Shown piece after piece: positions 17,899-26,471 of a stretch of 64,000 nucleotides of DNA. The notes beneath the pieces are model-generated. The model was not told the DNA's origin, searched no databases, and saw nothing but the letters and a program-made list of their open reading frames with translations. The DNA comes from SIG299 sp045531955 (GTDB lineage: Bacteria; Bacillota; Clostridia; Lachnospirales; Lachnospiraceae). Within the stretch, counting starts at the first letter, position 1. Every line of letters starts with the position of its first letter. The position numbers were made by a program, and so were the translations under genes. The DNA lies in assembly GCA_045531955.1 (NCBI GenBank), contig JAZSFC010000031.1, positions 1-64,000 of the forward strand. The letters are read 5' to 3'.

Positions 17899-19671
17899 CT
17901 ACTCCCCTATCACCGCCTTAATTCTTCTAACCCCAGCCGAAGAAGCCTCCTCCTTCTTAATCTTAAAGGACTTCAGTTCCCCGGTATTCTTTGCATGGGG
18001 ACCACCACAGATTTCTTTGGAATATCCCGGAATGGTATATACCTTTACAATCTCCCCATACTTGCCGGAAAATACACCGATTGCTCCTTCTTCATAAGCC
18101 TTCTCCGGTGACATTTCTTCCAACATAACATCAATATTTTTTTGAATTGCTTCATTTACGATTGCTTCTACCTGTTCCAGCTCTTCTTTCGTTACTTTCC
18201 GCCCAAAGGAGAAGTCAAAGCGCAGACGCTCGGAAGTAATGTTGCTGCCTCTTTGGGACACTTCATCGCCAAGCACTTTTCTAAGCGCTCCGTTTAATAA
18301 ATGGGTTGCGGTATGAAGTCTTGCGGTCTGTTCATTGTTGTCAGCAAGGCCACCTGCAAACTTTCCTGCTGCGCCCTGTCTGGATTTTTCCTGATGTTCC
18401 TCAAACTTCTGCCGGAATCCCTCCATATCTACCTGCACGCCCCGTTCGGAAGCCAGTTCTGCTGTAAATTCAATTGGGAAACCATAGGTGTCGTACAACT
18501 TAAATGCCAGCTCTCCGCAAAGTGTCGCACCGGACTTCACATTATCCAGATACCGGTTTGCCTTCTTTAATCCATCGTCCAGTGTCTTGGAAAACAGTGT
18601 GTATTCTTTCTGTAGCTGCTCCAAAATAAACTCACGGTTATCAGAAAGCTCCGGATACACCGGACTGTACTGGTCAATCAGAATTTCTGCAAGTTCACAC
18701 AAATAATTGGAATTAATATCAGCTTTCTTAAACAAACGGATGATTCTGCGGATCAGTCTTCTTAAAATATATCCCTGCTCCGTGTTGGACGGACTGATTT
18801 TCATCGGGTCGCCAAGAATAAAGGTGGTGGTTCTCATATGCTCGCAGATAATTCGCTTTTCCCGTGTGGAAAGTATCTTTCCTTCCCTTTCGAGAATTTC
18901 TACCAGCTTTGTCATAACCGGAATAAACAGCTCTGTATCATACACGTTGGTTTTACCGTTAAAAATGGTAAGTACGCGCTCCAGACCCATGCCGGTATCT
19001 ACGTTTTTCTGTGCCAGCTCCGTAAAACTTCCGTCCGCCTGCTTATTAAACTGCATGAACACGTTGTTCCAAATCTCCACGTATTTTCCGCAATGGCAGG
19101 ACGGTCCACAGTTTGGTCCACACTTCGGCTTTCCCATGTCATAAAAGATTTCCGTATCCGGTCCGCAAGGTCCGGTCTGTCCTGCCGGTCCCCACCAGTT
19201 ATCTTCTCTTCCGTAGCGGTAAATCTGTTCCTCCGAAAGACCAAGGTTCTTCCAGATTTCTACTGCCTCCTCGTCTGCCGGAACCAGTTCATCTCCTTCA
19301 AATACGGTAACCGCCAGCCGCTCCACCGGAATGTTTAAATACTTCGTCAGAAATTCAAAGCTCATGGAAATAGATTCCTGCTTGAAATAGTCTCCCAGTG
19401 ACCAGTTGCCAAGCATTTCAAAAAAGGTGCAGTGGGTGTCATCTCCCACTTCGTCAATATCCTCGGTTCTTACACACTTTTGTACATCGGTCAGACGTTT
19501 TCCAGCCGGATGCTTTTCGCCAAGCAAATACGGCACCAGCGGATGCATACCTGCGGTGGTAAACAAAACGGTTGGATCATTTTCCGGAAGAAGTGATGCA
19601 GACGCGATTTCCTGATGCCCCCTTTCTTTAAAAAAGTTTACATACATGGTTCTAAGTTCTTGTGCTGTCAT
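17899..19671 (-). CDS. alaS: Alanine--tRNA ligase, short form lacking the C-terminal domain
   Basis: AlaS charges tRNA-Ala. The class II catalytic core is complete at the N-terminus (start ELRTMYVNFFKERGHQEIAS; GQTGPCGPDTEIFYD; DTGMGLERVL), and the editing domain carries the zinc motifs HTATHLL and CGGPH that remove mischarged serine and glycine. The protein ends at residue 590, right after the editing domain, so the DHHA1/C-Ala domain of the usual ~875-residue enzyme is missing. An unusual Cys-rich insertion, KCGPNCGPSCHCGKY near residues 182-196, lies in the catalytic domain. The natural stop and intact motifs argue against a simple truncation. It is preceded by a T-box leader, so expression responds to uncharged tRNA-Ala. 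Confidence 0.93.
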   Translation of the reverse strand: MTAQELRTMYVNFFKERGHQEIASASLLPENDPTVLFTTAGMHPLVPYLLGEKHPAGKRLTDVQKCVRTEDIDEVGDDTHCTFFEMLGNWSLGDYFKQESISMSFEFLTKYLNIPVERLAVTVFEGDELVPADEEAVEIWKNLGLSEEQIYRYGREDNWWGPAGQTGPCGPDTEIFYDMGKPKCGPNCGPSCHCGKYVEIWNNVFMQFNKQADGSFTELAQKNVDTGMGLERVLTIFNGKTNVYDTELFIPVMTKLVEILEREGKILSTREKRIICEHMRTTTFILGDPMKISPSNTEQGYILRRLIRRIIRLFKKADINSNYLCELAEILIDQYSPVYPELSDNREFILEQLQKEYTLFSKTLDDGLKKANRYLDNVKSGATLCGELAFKLYDTYGFPIEFTAELASERGVQVDMEGFRQKFEEHQEKSRQGAAGKFAGGLADNNEQTARLHTATHLLNGALRKVLGDEVSQRGSNITSERLRFDFSFGRKVTKEELEQVEAIVNEAIQKNIDVMLEEMSPEKAYEEGAIGVFSGKYGEIVKVYTIPGYSKEICGGPHAKNTGELKSFKIKKEEASSAGVRRIKAVIGE

Positions 19672-19698
19672 GATAATTTTTCCTCCTTTTCTTTAATA

Positions 19699-19823
19699 GC
19701 GTATATAAGCACTTCGAAAATCCTTCGGATTTCCTCAGTCGCGTTGCGCGTTCTGTTATATAGACACAGATTGGAAATACATTTCCATCTGTGTCCACAT
19801 AACAAAACTTTGCTTATATACGC
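19699..19823. repeat. 125-bp palindromic element inserted between the T-box terminator and alaS
   Basis: Terminal inverted repeats of 13 bp, GCGTATATAAGCA (19699-19711) and TGCTTATATACGC (19811-19823), are perfect. Inside, GACACAGAT-GGAAAT (19763-19778) pairs with ATTTCC-ATCTGTGTC (19781-19795). The right arm abuts the T-run of the T-box terminator. No target duplication is obvious. Confidence 0.65.
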
Positions 19824-19860
19824 AAAAAAGCCCCAGGTTGATACTATATCAACCTAGGGC
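19824..19860 (-). terminator. T-box terminator hairpin of the alaS leader
   Basis: GCCC-AGGTTGATA pairs with TATCAACCT-GGGC (19830-19843 with 19847-19860, one mismatch), followed on the minus strand by six T residues. It is the OFF structure of the riboswitch. Confidence 0.85.
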
Positions 19861-20105
19861 GAACTTACTTGTCCGTGTTACCACCTAATTTCAGATTTCT
19901 CTGCACTCTGCCAATACGGGATTTCTCCGATATTGCTTCCTACGTTAACGGGGGAACTCCGTTGAAGCCTACTAAGTCATCTGTTCGGTTCACAGCTCAG
20001 AGGCTGCTTCGAAATTAGTTCAATGAAGATTTACACCAACCATCTTCTCTCTGGAAAATTCCTAATATCTACTATTCCTCGTCAAAGCCTTTTTGTTTTG
20101 AATTG
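19824..20105 (-). promoter_or_regulatory. T-box riboswitch (alanine) controlling alaS
   Basis: The 280-nt leader has the hallmarks of a T-box: the conserved AGGTGGTAACACGG box (19886-19873), a stem I region with AGTA and AGAGAGAAGATGGTTGG-type elements near 20030-20090, and a terminator hairpin at its end. A GCA triplet on the minus strand at 20007-20005, directly after GAA, is a candidate specifier codon and encodes alanine, in keeping with the downstream alaS. Uncharged tRNA-Ala should favour the antiterminator. Confidence 0.88.
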
Positions 20106-20111
20106 TTTGTG

Positions 20112-20140
20112 AGTATAACACCGTATATTGTTTTTGTCAA
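20112..20140 (-). promoter_or_regulatory. alaS promoter
   Basis: Consensus TTGACA (20140-20135) and TATACT (20117-20112) are 17 bp apart on the minus strand, placing the start near 20105 at the head of the T-box leader. Confidence 0.85.
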
Positions 20141-20191
20141 GCAATTAAATAAAACAAATTAAATTTCCACACAAACTTACAGCAGCCTGCT

Positions 20192-21334
20192 TTAATCCAC
20201 CGCATGGTCTACCTGCACATCCACACCACTCCAAATTTTCTTTGCGGTCCAGTCCTGCTCCTTTTCCTGCCAGAACGGATGAGTAAGCGGCAGGCCCAGT
20301 GGCAAAAATACCGCCATACATAAGTATAGACTGCCCACACAGATATAATCCTCGGCAAGTCCCTGCTGGTTGCCGTAAACTCCCGGATTAAGCCAGCCGT
20401 TTTCATCAAACATTTTCGGATGTTCCATCACCTTATGAAGTACGGCAGTTAATGCTGCCCGCACCTGGCCGTTTGACAGATTTTCCGGCAGATTTTCCTG
20501 CAACACAGCCTGGGCCAGCGCCTGAAAGGCGCCAAAACGGTAACTTACCGAACGTCCGATTACCATATAGGTTCCATCCGCTCCAATCATTTGTTCCTGA
20601 ATTGCCGCATAACGGGAAGCCCGCTTGCGAAACAGTTGATACAGGTCCACATAATCCGGACGGACTGCCTTCATGGTTCCCACAATATCAAGAAGCATCG
20701 GCTGAATTACAAAGCTGTTGTAGTAATCCCAGTGAAACCGCTCTCCGTCCCCGTAGGTGCCGTCTCCCACATACCATTTTAAAAACATCCGCACGCCATA
20801 TTCAATACGGGTCATGTCATAGTCCGGTTCGCCCATCACATATAAAGCAACTTCAATCATGGATGAAAACAAAATCCAGTTGCAGACAAAAGGGGTAAAC
20901 TTTCTGGTTGCCTTTAACGCCGCTACTACATTCTTTTTATCTCCTTCTCCCAAGAGCATGAACATCTGCTTTGGTGCACGCACAATGGCCTGAGCCAGAA
21001 AAGCAGCATCCACCAATGCCTGACCGTAGCCTTCGGAAAAATTCATGAAGTCCTTGGCATCCGGATTTACCGCATTGGCAAGACCGCGGCGCACCAGCTG
21101 ACGAAACTTTTCCTGAAGCTCTTTTTCGTCCTTAGGCACCTCCTCAAGCTCCAGCCAAGGTGCGATTCCCATTACGGTTCTGCCCAGGGCTTCCAAATGC
21201 ATATATGGTTTCCTGTCCGGATGAAATACGGCTGGCATTGATTCTTTCAGCCGATCCTCTGCCAAGTTCACAAGCACCGGCTCTGCAATTTGAAGCATCC
21301 GATATAACCAGTCAGCTCTGTCTTTTTTCTTCAC
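20192..21334 (-). CDS. DUF2264 / glycoside hydrolase family 154 protein
   Basis: The 380-residue protein is a DUF2264 member, an (alpha/alpha)6-barrel family now classed as GH154, whose characterised members release beta-glucuronic acid. Typical segments are the N-terminal YMHLEALGRTVMGIAPWLE, the central NWILFSSMIEVALYVMG and the later DGTYGDGERFHWDYYNSFVI. No signal peptide is seen, so it acts in the cytoplasm. It lies 34 bp downstream of a GH88 unsaturated glucuronyl hydrolase in the same operon, which supports a role in stripping uronic acid from imported oligosaccharides. Activity on a particular glycan cannot be read from the sequence. Confidence 0.85.
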   Translation of the reverse strand: MKKKDRADWLYRMLQIAEPVLVNLAEDRLKESMPAVFHPDRKPYMHLEALGRTVMGIAPWLELEEVPKDEKELQEKFRQLVRRGLANAVNPDAKDFMNFSEGYGQALVDAAFLAQAIVRAPKQMFMLLGEGDKKNVVAALKATRKFTPFVCNWILFSSMIEVALYVMGEPDYDMTRIEYGVRMFLKWYVGDGTYGDGERFHWDYYNSFVIQPMLLDIVGTMKAVRPDYVDLYQLFRKRASRYAAIQEQMIGADGTYMVIGRSVSYRFGAFQALAQAVLQENLPENLSNGQVRAALTAVLHKVMEHPKMFDENGWLNPGVYGNQQGLAEDYICVGSLYLCMAVFLPLGLPLTHPFWQEKEQDWTAKKIWSGVDVQVDHAVD

Positions 21335-21368
21335 GTTTTTGTCCTCCTTCTCCGTACTGTATGTTAAA

Positions 21369-22499
21369 TTACCACATCTGCATATCTTTTTCCGCTACCT
21401 TTAAAATTGCTTCCGTAAAAAAGAAGTCACCGTAAATAATGGTAAAATCATGATTTTGGTCGTGATATGCCGCCGAACATTTTTCTACGATATGGTCTGT
21501 ATTGTTATCCCAGTTACAACGCTTTTCTTCTAAGGTATGAAGTAAAAACAGGGCATTGTTGTAATACTTTTCCTTTAACTCTCCTTCCACCAGCTTTTCC
21601 AATTCCAAAAGGCCGCATGCAATAATGGTGGTTGCCGTGGAATCCTCCCAAAGCACGTCCTTCGGCTGATCAAAATCTACAGGGATGAAACCGGTATCCG
21701 GAATCTGGGATACTACATAATCCGCAATCTTTTTTGCCGTTTCTAAATACTCCTGCTTACCGGTATGTAAGTAGCTTAACGTAAATCCGTACAACGCCCA
21801 GGACTGTCCTCGGGTCCAGGAAGAACCAACCTGCATACCCTGTCCGCCTCTCGGACCGATAATTGCTCCGGTTTCCGGGTCAAATTCAATGATGTGATGC
21901 ACCGAACCATTTTCTCTTACAAAAACCTTCTGTGCCATATCCGCATGGGCAATGGCAATATGCTTAAACCGAGGGTCCTTTAATTCTTTGGCTGCCCAAT
22001 ATAACAACGGCAAATTCATCATACAGTCGATAATAGCAAGTCCTGCCGTGTTTCCGTCTCCCGCATCGTTCCAGGCACGGATTAGTCCCGCCGCCAGATT
22101 ATAACGTCCTGCCATGTTATCTGCCGCCAAAATTCCGCGATCCCTGGACTTTTTATTTCCTGTAATTCTATAATCTGCTACTGCTGTGATATGAAAACGG
22201 AAGCCTGCATCATGATCCATCGCAAGGAAATCCATAAAAACTGCATCCAGCTTATTCTGAATCTCTTCTGCAGTTTCCCGGTACTCTTCTCTTTGATAAG
22301 CATTGTACAACAGCCAAAGCTGTGCTGCATAAAAACCATTGGTCCACCAGCCGATTCGGTCAGACCAGTCATCAAAAACTCCGTTCTGGGTAGTATACGG
22401 AACCTTATCTTTGTTTCTTACCGCCGTAACAGAAACCTTTTCTGCTATTTTATCTGCAACAGACTGTGCCCATTTCTTTTCTTCCATACGATTATTCAT
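21369..22499 (-). CDS. Glycoside hydrolase family 88, unsaturated glucuronyl hydrolase
   Basis: This 376-residue enzyme hydrolyses delta-4,5-unsaturated uronic acid from the non-reducing end of lyase-generated oligosaccharides by hydrating the double bond. The fold motifs WTNGFYAAQLWLLY, MDHDAGF (first key Asp), IDCMMNLPLLYWA (second key Asp) and GSSWTRGQSWALYG are typical of GH88. I prefer ATG 22499 because GGAGAGG lies 6-7 bp before it, inside the region that a longer reading frame (from 22514) would translate. It is intracellular, co-transcribed with GH154, and divergent from an AraC regulator. The free unsaturated uronate it makes would feed KduI and KduD. Confidence 0.92.
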   Translation of the reverse strand: MNNRMEEKKWAQSVADKIAEKVSVTAVRNKDKVPYTTQNGVFDDWSDRIGWWTNGFYAAQLWLLYNAYQREEYRETAEEIQNKLDAVFMDFLAMDHDAGFRFHITAVADYRITGNKKSRDRGILAADNMAGRYNLAAGLIRAWNDAGDGNTAGLAIIDCMMNLPLLYWAAKELKDPRFKHIAIAHADMAQKVFVRENGSVHHIIEFDPETGAIIGPRGGQGMQVGSSWTRGQSWALYGFTLSYLHTGKQEYLETAKKIADYVVSQIPDTGFIPVDFDQPKDVLWEDSTATTIIACGLLELEKLVEGELKEKYYNNALFLLHTLEEKRCNWDNNTDHIVEKCSAAYHDQNHDFTIIYGDFFFTEAILKVAEKDMQMW

Positions 22500-22640
22500 T
22501 TTTATCCTCTCCATTTCATCTATTATTTATTATCCATTTTCAATATAAAACAGATTTATAAAAATAATAATATCTTTTACTGTTATTTCCTAACCTTTTC
22601 TGCTATAATATTTTTATCAAATGAAGGGAGCAGCTCCATT

Positions 22641-23423
22641 ATGTATCAAATTATTAACGGTGGATATTTTACCAAACATCCACAAACCTTTTACATGGAA
22701 CGTCCATCAGGTTTTGAACATTATGTTTTTTTATTCATCCGCTCCGAAGCAGTCCTCTCTATTTCCGGCCATACCTATACTGTTGCACCTGATAGTTATC
22801 TGTTTATTAAACCGCATACCCCTTATTCTTATTCTAATCCAAACGGTGTCTACATGGATGACTGGATTCACTTTGACTGCGACGAAGAAGAGGTGCGTCA
22901 GTTCCCTCTTTCACTGTTTCATACTCCTTTTCCGTGTAATAATCCATCCATTATCAGCACATATACGGAGCAGCTTGTATGGGAAATGAACTTTGCACCG
23001 GAGGAATTCCGACAGGAAAACACCCGTCAATTATTCCAAATCATTCTTCGGCATGTATTTCATGATTTTAATAACCAAAGCTGCTATCAGCCTTACCGCT
23101 TCCAAATGCAGAAGCAAAGAATTTCCATGCAGTCAGCACCTTATCTTAAACACAGTGCCGATACCATGTCGGTTGCACTCGGTATCAGCCTGTCTTACTA
23201 TGAACATCTTTATAAAGCCTTTTTTGGCCAGTCCTTTCGCACCGACCTCATCAGCATGCGGATTGACTATGCAAAAGAATTACTCAAAACTACTTCTATG
23301 CCCTTAGAGCAGCTTGCCCTTAAATGCGGTTATAACAGCGAGGTCCATTTTTATCGGCAATTCCTTGCAAAAACAGGCACCACACCCGGAGACTATCGCA
23401 AAAAAAATAACAAAAATCCCTAA
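22641..23423 (+). CDS. AraC-family transcriptional regulator with cupin sensor
   Basis: The 260-residue protein has an N-terminal cupin-type sugar-sensing domain (about residues 10-130, with segments HYVFLFIRSEAVLSI and DSYLFIKPHTPYSY) and a C-terminal double helix-turn-helix AraC domain (about 160-255, ending FYRQFLAKTGTTPGDYRKK). ATG 22641 is chosen for the AAGGGAG site 10 bp upstream; longer reading frames run back through the divergent GH88 gene. A TATAAT at 22604-22609 is its likely -10 box. It probably activates the GH88-GH154 operon. Confidence 0.88.
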   Translation: MYQIINGGYFTKHPQTFYMERPSGFEHYVFLFIRSEAVLSISGHTYTVAPDSYLFIKPHTPYSYSNPNGVYMDDWIHFDCDEEEVRQFPLSLFHTPFPCNNPSIISTYTEQLVWEMNFAPEEFRQENTRQLFQIILRHVFHDFNNQSCYQPYRFQMQKQRISMQSAPYLKHSADTMSVALGISLSYYEHLYKAFFGQSFRTDLISMRIDYAKELLKTTSMPLEQLALKCGYNSEVHFYRQFLAKTGTTPGDYRKKNNKNP

Positions 23424-23431
23424 ATTTCCTC

Positions 23432-23460
23432 TTGCAATCTTGACATACCTGTTATACAAT
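23432..23460 (+). promoter_or_regulatory. pyrBI promoter candidate
   Basis: TTGCAA (23432-23437) and TACAAT (23455-23460) are 17 bp apart. About 55 bp of leader precede pyrB; no pyrimidine attenuator hairpin is obvious in it. Confidence 0.55.
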
Positions 23461-23515
23461 AGAAAAAATGCCTGAATGTGGACTTTAACCGCAAGGGCGG
23501 AATGGGAGGAATATT

Positions 23516-24439
23516 ATGAGACATTTAATTAGTCCTGAGGACTTATCTTTCGAAGAGTTAAATACCCTTCTCGATTTGGCAAATGATATTGCCCACGACC
23601 CTAAAAAGTATTCCAATTGTTGCCATGGCAAAAAAATAGCCACTTTATTTTATGAACCAAGTACTCGTACCCGACTCAGTTTTGAAGCTGCAATGCTCAA
23701 TATGGGAGGTAGTGTCCTTGGTTTTTCTTCTGCTGACTCCTCCTCTGCATCTAAGGGAGAAAGCGTTGCAGACACAATCCGCGTAGTATCCTGCTATGCA
23801 GACATCTGCGCGATGCGCCATCCAAAGGAAGGTGCTCCTTATGTAGCATCCATCAATTCCGGTATCCCGGTAATCAATGCCGGTGACGGTGGTCACAACC
23901 ATCCGACACAGACTCTTACCGACTTACTTACCATCAAGTCTTTAAAGGGCCATTTAGATAACATTACCATCGGATGTTGCGGTGACTTAAAGTTCGGTCG
24001 TACCGTGCACTCTCTCATCCATGCAATGGTTCAGTTCCCTAACGTAAAGTTCGTATTCATTGCACCGGACGAGCTTCGTATTCCGACTTACCTTAAGGAA
24101 GAAGTTTTAGATCCGCTCGGCATCGAATATAAAGAAGTTAAGGTTCTGGAAGATGTTATGCCGGAGCTTGACGTGCTTTACATGACCCGCGTTCAGAAAG
24201 AACGTTTCTTCAACGAAGAGGATTATATCCGATTAAAGGATTCCTTTATCTTAGACGCAGCCAAAATGAAGCTTGGCCGTGAAGACATGCTTGTTCTTCA
24301 CCCACTGCCACGTGTAAACGAAATTTCTGTAGAAGTAGATAACGACCCGCGTGCCGCATACTTCAAACAGGTACAGTTTGGTGTTTACGCACGAATGGCT
24401 CTGATTATGACACTGCTTGGCGTAGAAAAGCCACAATAA
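23516..24439 (+). CDS. pyrB: Aspartate carbamoyltransferase catalytic subunit
   Basis: PyrB makes N-carbamoyl-L-aspartate, the first committed step of pyrimidine synthesis. The 307-residue length is standard. The carbamoyl-phosphate loop YEPSTRTRLSFE and the conserved HPTQTLTDLLT and HPLPRVNEI segments are present. The gene is followed at 17 bp by the regulatory subunit PyrI, giving the allosteric PyrB6-PyrI6 type enzyme; other pyr genes are not nearby. Confidence 0.97.
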   Translation: MRHLISPEDLSFEELNTLLDLANDIAHDPKKYSNCCHGKKIATLFYEPSTRTRLSFEAAMLNMGGSVLGFSSADSSSASKGESVADTIRVVSCYADICAMRHPKEGAPYVASINSGIPVINAGDGGHNHPTQTLTDLLTIKSLKGHLDNITIGCCGDLKFGRTVHSLIHAMVQFPNVKFVFIAPDELRIPTYLKEEVLDPLGIEYKEVKVLEDVMPELDVLYMTRVQKERFFNEEDYIRLKDSFILDAAKMKLGREDMLVLHPLPRVNEISVEVDNDPRAAYFKQVQFGVYARMALIMTLLGVEKPQ

Positions 24440-24456
24440 CAAGGGAGGAAAATCTT

Positions 24457-24885
24457 ATGTTAAACATTGGTGGATTAAATGAAGGTATCGTTTTGGACCA
24501 CATTAATGCCGGCGGTGCCATGGAAATTTACAACTACTTAAACTTAGAAAAGCTGGACTGCAGTGTTGCCATCATCAAAAATGCAAAGAGCAACAAAATG
24601 GGCCGCAAAGATATTATTAAAATAGACCAACTCATTGATATCGATTTTAACATGCTTGCCGTATTAGAGCCAAACATGACCATAAATTACATTAAAAACG
24701 GTGAACGAGTTGAAAAGAAACAGCTGGCTCTTCCGGAAAAAATTTATGGAATTATCAAATGCAAAAATCCGCGCTGTATCACTTCCATTGAACAGGAGCT
24801 TCCGCACAGATTTAAACTAACTAACCGTGAGAAAGCAATTTACAGATGCGAATACTGCGAACAGTCTTTTAAGAATAAAAAATAA
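24457..24885 (+). CDS. pyrI: Aspartate carbamoyltransferase regulatory subunit
   Basis: PyrI binds CTP, UTP and ATP and adjusts PyrB activity. The 142-residue protein has the N-terminal nucleotide-binding domain (GIVLDHINAGGAMEIYNYL) and a C-terminal zinc domain with four cysteines (CKNPRC and CEYC). It is translationally close to pyrB, with its own GGGAGG site. Confidence 0.96.
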   Translation: MLNIGGLNEGIVLDHINAGGAMEIYNYLNLEKLDCSVAIIKNAKSNKMGRKDIIKIDQLIDIDFNMLAVLEPNMTINYIKNGERVEKKQLALPEKIYGIIKCKNPRCITSIEQELPHRFKLTNREKAIYRCEYCEQSFKNKK

Positions 24886-24945
24886 AAATATGAAAAGCGC
24901 CGTAGTTCCCCTTTTATGGTAATGAACCCGGCGCTTTTATATTTT
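24886..24945 (+). terminator. pyrBI terminator with a conserved loop sequence
   Basis: AAAAGCGCCG (24893-24902) pairs with CGGCGCTTTT (24929-24938), and an upper GTTC/GAAC stem caps a 15-nt loop. The 16 nt TTTTATGGTAATGAAC at 24912-24927 is identical to the kduD terminator at 46873-46888. Confidence 0.85.
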
Positions 24946-24975
24946 TAAAATACAATAAAGAAAGTTCTTCTCATA

Positions 24976-25821
24976 TTATTCTCTTACAACTACCTTTCCG
25001 TTAACTTCCATGACAGGATCATCCCAAATGATTTCCCCGATGGAGTCTGCGGTAATAGTACCGGACTTTGGATTTTTAACAGAAATGATGTGGCCTTTTA
25101 CCTCTGCCTCTACATCAGAATACTCAAAGGAAAGGTCCGTTTCTTCCATGGTACAGTTAATCAGCTTTAAGTCCTTACAATAACAAAGAGGCTGTGTGCC
25201 GATAATTTTACAATTAATAAGTGTTAAACCTTCTGCAAACCATGCAAGATATTCACCCTTAAGGACAGAATCCTTAACCGTAATGTTTTTACCATGCCAA
25301 AAGGCATCCTTGGTATCTAAATAAGAATTCGTAATGGTCATATTCTCAACATATTGAAAAGAATATTTACCTTTCATTCTCAGTTCGTCAATGGTAACGT
25401 CCTTACACTCAAACAGGAAGTACTCGGACTCCATTTCGGAACGGCTGATTTGTAAGCCTCTAGTGCGCCAGCCAAACTCCGGAGACTTCGCGCTGCTGTC
25501 TTCAATACGGATATTCTCACACTCACGAAGCGCCTTAATTCCACCCAGTTTAGTATTCTTAATCACTCCATCGTAAGAATACCAGATTGCAGCTCTGGTA
25601 AGCTCATCCATGGTTACATTATCAAGTTCAAAACCACGGGCGTGCCACAACGGATACCGCAGGGAAAAATCACAGTTCTTAACCAATACATTTCTGGTTT
25701 CCTTTAAAACTGATTCTCCGTCTGCCGGACCGGCAAAAGTACAATCCTTAACTTCCGTATTTTTTATATTATACAAAGCACGTTCCTCGTCAAAAACCTG
25801 CCCGCATACCATATGTTCCAT
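24976..25821 (-). CDS. DUF3737 family protein, parallel beta-helix
   Basis: The 281-residue protein consists of repeated short strands with the pattern of a right-handed beta-helix (recurring N/V-x-I-x-N/D-C/S units such as NVLVKNCDF, DGVIKNTKL and NMTITNSYL) and matches the DUF3737 family in length and build. The role of the family is unknown; no catalytic motif or signal peptide is seen. It is a single gene between the pyrI terminator and the rpsO region and reads toward pyrI. Confidence 0.82.
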   Translation of the reverse strand: MEHMVCGQVFDEERALYNIKNTEVKDCTFAGPADGESVLKETRNVLVKNCDFSLRYPLWHARGFELDNVTMDELTRAAIWYSYDGVIKNTKLGGIKALRECENIRIEDSSAKSPEFGWRTRGLQISRSEMESEYFLFECKDVTIDELRMKGKYSFQYVENMTITNSYLDTKDAFWHGKNITVKDSVLKGEYLAWFAEGLTLINCKIIGTQPLCYCKDLKLINCTMEETDLSFEYSDVEAEVKGHIISVKNPKSGTITADSIGEIIWDDPVMEVNGKVVVRE

Positions 25822-25939
25822 AAGACTCTCCTATTCTTTCTCTATCAGTAATATATTTGTTAGTCTATCATAATTTTACATTTTATTCAATTGATATTTT
25901 ACTTGTTATGAACATTTTAGCAAAGTCCTGTATACAGAA

Positions 25940-25963
25940 AGAGCAGGTTTTTCAACCTGCTCT
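25940..25963 (-). terminator. rpsO terminator
   Basis: A perfect 10-bp stem AGAGCAGGTT with a 4-nt loop, followed on the minus strand by TTTC. It lies about 50 bp after the rpsO stop codon. Confidence 0.75.
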
Positions 25964-26012
25964 AAATGTGTTTGTGTTTGTGGGTTTTTTCTTAAATTAT
26001 TTGTACTGCTAA

Positions 26013-26279
26013 CTACTTTCTTAAACCTAATCTAGCGATTAAGCTACGGTATCCTTCAAGATCTGTCTTCTTAAGGTACTCAAGTAAGCCACGTCTCTGA
26101 CCTACCATCTTAAGGAGACCACGTCTGGAATGATGATCCTTCTGGTTGTTCTTAAGGTGCTCTGTTAACTCGTTGATTCTTGCTGTTAAGAGAGCGATCT
26201 GAACCTCTGGAGAACCAGTGTCGTTAGCTGTTCTGCCGTAAGCTGCAATGATTTCCTGCTTCTTTTCCTTGCTAATCAT
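26013..26279 (-). CDS. rpsO: 30S ribosomal protein S15
   Basis: S15 binds 16S rRNA early in 30S assembly. The 88-residue product (start MISKEKKQEIIAAYGRTAND) contains the rRNA-binding LLTARINELTEHLK and DHHSRRGLLKMVGQRRGLL segments. ATG 26279 follows AGGAGG at 8 bp; the longer frame from 26408 translates the leader and is rejected. It is a single-gene unit, as often in Firmicutes. Confidence 0.97.
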   Translation of the reverse strand: MISKEKKQEIIAAYGRTANDTGSPEVQIALLTARINELTEHLKNNQKDHHSRRGLLKMVGQRRGLLEYLKKTDLEGYRSLIARLGLRK

Positions 26280-26400
26280 GATAACTACCTCCTGTTTTAA
26301 ATAATATCGCCCGAAACTAAGAACCGGTTTGTTTTCCAGGAGTAACCCCGTGTTCTGAGTAACGGCTGCATGGTGTATATGCACACCAACCATTACATAA
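26280..26400 (-). promoter_or_regulatory. rpsO leader with possible S15 autoregulatory structure
   Basis: The 5' region contains a hairpin TGGTGT/ACACCA (26371-26388) and GC-containing segments near 26300-26360 that could fold next to the ribosome site. S15 is known to repress its own mRNA through varied leader structures; that this leader does so is inference. Confidence 0.4.
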
Positions 26401-26471
26401 TAGCACAAACAAAATCATTTGTAAATAATAATTTTAATTTTTCTTGTTTTTTGCAATGAATATAAATAAAA

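Noticed and set aside
18838..19338. Plus-strand 166-residue frame within alaS
   Set aside because: A shadow of the conserved catalytic domain, with no ribosome site or recognisable protein pattern.
22191..22640. Long N-terminal extension of the AraC regulator
   Set aside because: The extension runs through the divergent GH88 gene and the promoter region; AAGGGAG fits the ATG at 22641.
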